DNA of 64,000 nt, taken from Texcoconibacillus texcoconensis (GTDB lineage Bacteria > Bacillota > Bacilli > Bacillales > Salisediminibacteriaceae). A model generated the notes under the pieces. The model did no database searches. It was not told where the DNA came from and was given only the letters and a program-made list of their open reading frames with translations. Shown here in pieces: positions 63,914-64,000 of this stretch (its first letter is position 1; every line of letters starts with the position of its first letter). The stretch spans positions 49,681 through 113,680 of the forward strand of contig NZ_JACHHB010000011.1 of the NCBI RefSeq assembly GCF_014202575.1. Direction: 5' to 3'. The position numbers and the translations under genes are program-made.

Positions 63914-64000
63914 GTTGTATTTTCAATGTGGATGATTCATGTTGATTACGGACGATGCTTTGCTTCGAAGTCTACCTGTCTCTTCCTCTTCTAGCTTTTT
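63914..64000 (-). repeat. Diverged copy of the tRNA spacer repeat
   Basis: Upstream of tRNA-Lys the window edge holds a stretch similar to the 159-bp unit (GTTGTATTTTCAATGT..., TACGGACGATG, CTGTCTCTTCCTCTTC on the plus strand). It shows that the spacer family precedes more than one tRNA in this cluster. The copy is cut off by the window end. Confidence 0.7.

Overview
The window comes from a low-GC, spore-forming Firmicute of the Bacillaceae, probably halotolerant or alkaliphilic. Pointers to this are the nadBCA/nifS/nadR locus, a glmS ribozyme, an M-box leader, cdaA-cdaR-glmM-glmS, a Spo0E-family phosphatase, five YjcZ-type microproteins with sigma-K-like promoters, very acidic lipoproteins and several cation/proton transporters. 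The genus cannot be fixed from the sequence alone. Menaquinone appears to be made by the futalosine route (mqnB-mqnD), unlike Bacillus subtilis.

Layout. 1-9.5 kb: csaA, a two-subunit fluoride channel (crcB pair), a DUF1906 glycoside-hydrolase-like gene, phosphofructokinase, an M-box-controlled mgtE, a frameshifted NERD gene, pyrophosphatase ppaC and a CPA1 cation/proton antiporter. 9.7-15 kb: NAD synthesis from aspartate (nadB-nadC-nadA), divergent from nifS-nadR, with a probable NadR operator between them. 15-31.7 kb: mostly housekeeping and transport (M42 peptidase, amidohydrolase, MarR-MATE pair, AbgT transporter, murB, alcohol dehydrogenase, dps with a PerR box, mqnB-mqnD, aldo/keto reductase). 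31.9-34 kb: a sporulation microprotein cluster. 34.5-49.9 kb: Hsp20, peroxiredoxin, a CoA-disulfide-reductase/rhodanese/TusA fusion, a P-type ATPase, catE, lipoproteins, a membrane protein, an SDR and a chemoreceptor.

50-56 kb is the most unusual accessory part. An operon apbE - NusG-II protein - Gx-transporter-like protein - EcfT/CbiQ-like protein is followed by FMN-binding lipoprotein genes, two decayed FMN-binding copies and an ISL3-type insertion-sequence remnant. The gene content matches much of the flavin-based extracellular electron transfer locus known from Listeria, but Ndh2 and the demethylmenaquinone enzymes are not in the window.

56.4-62.2 kb holds cdaA-cdaR-glmM-(ribozyme)-glmS, linking c-di-AMP synthesis to amino-sugar synthesis. 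62.7-64 kb holds a Spo0E-like gene and a tRNA cluster (Lys, Gly, Ala). Inside the cluster is a 159-bp tandem array in which every unit carries the first 17 nt of tRNA-Ala.

Repeats are frequent: three copies of a ~240-260 bp MITE-like element with terminal inverted repeats, a seven-copy 52-bp palindromic array with a single diverged relative 42 kb away, a 21-bp tandem repeat, and a four-copy inverted GGACAT/TCCGTTAT motif. Start codons were chosen by ribosome binding site where the longest frame had a poor one.
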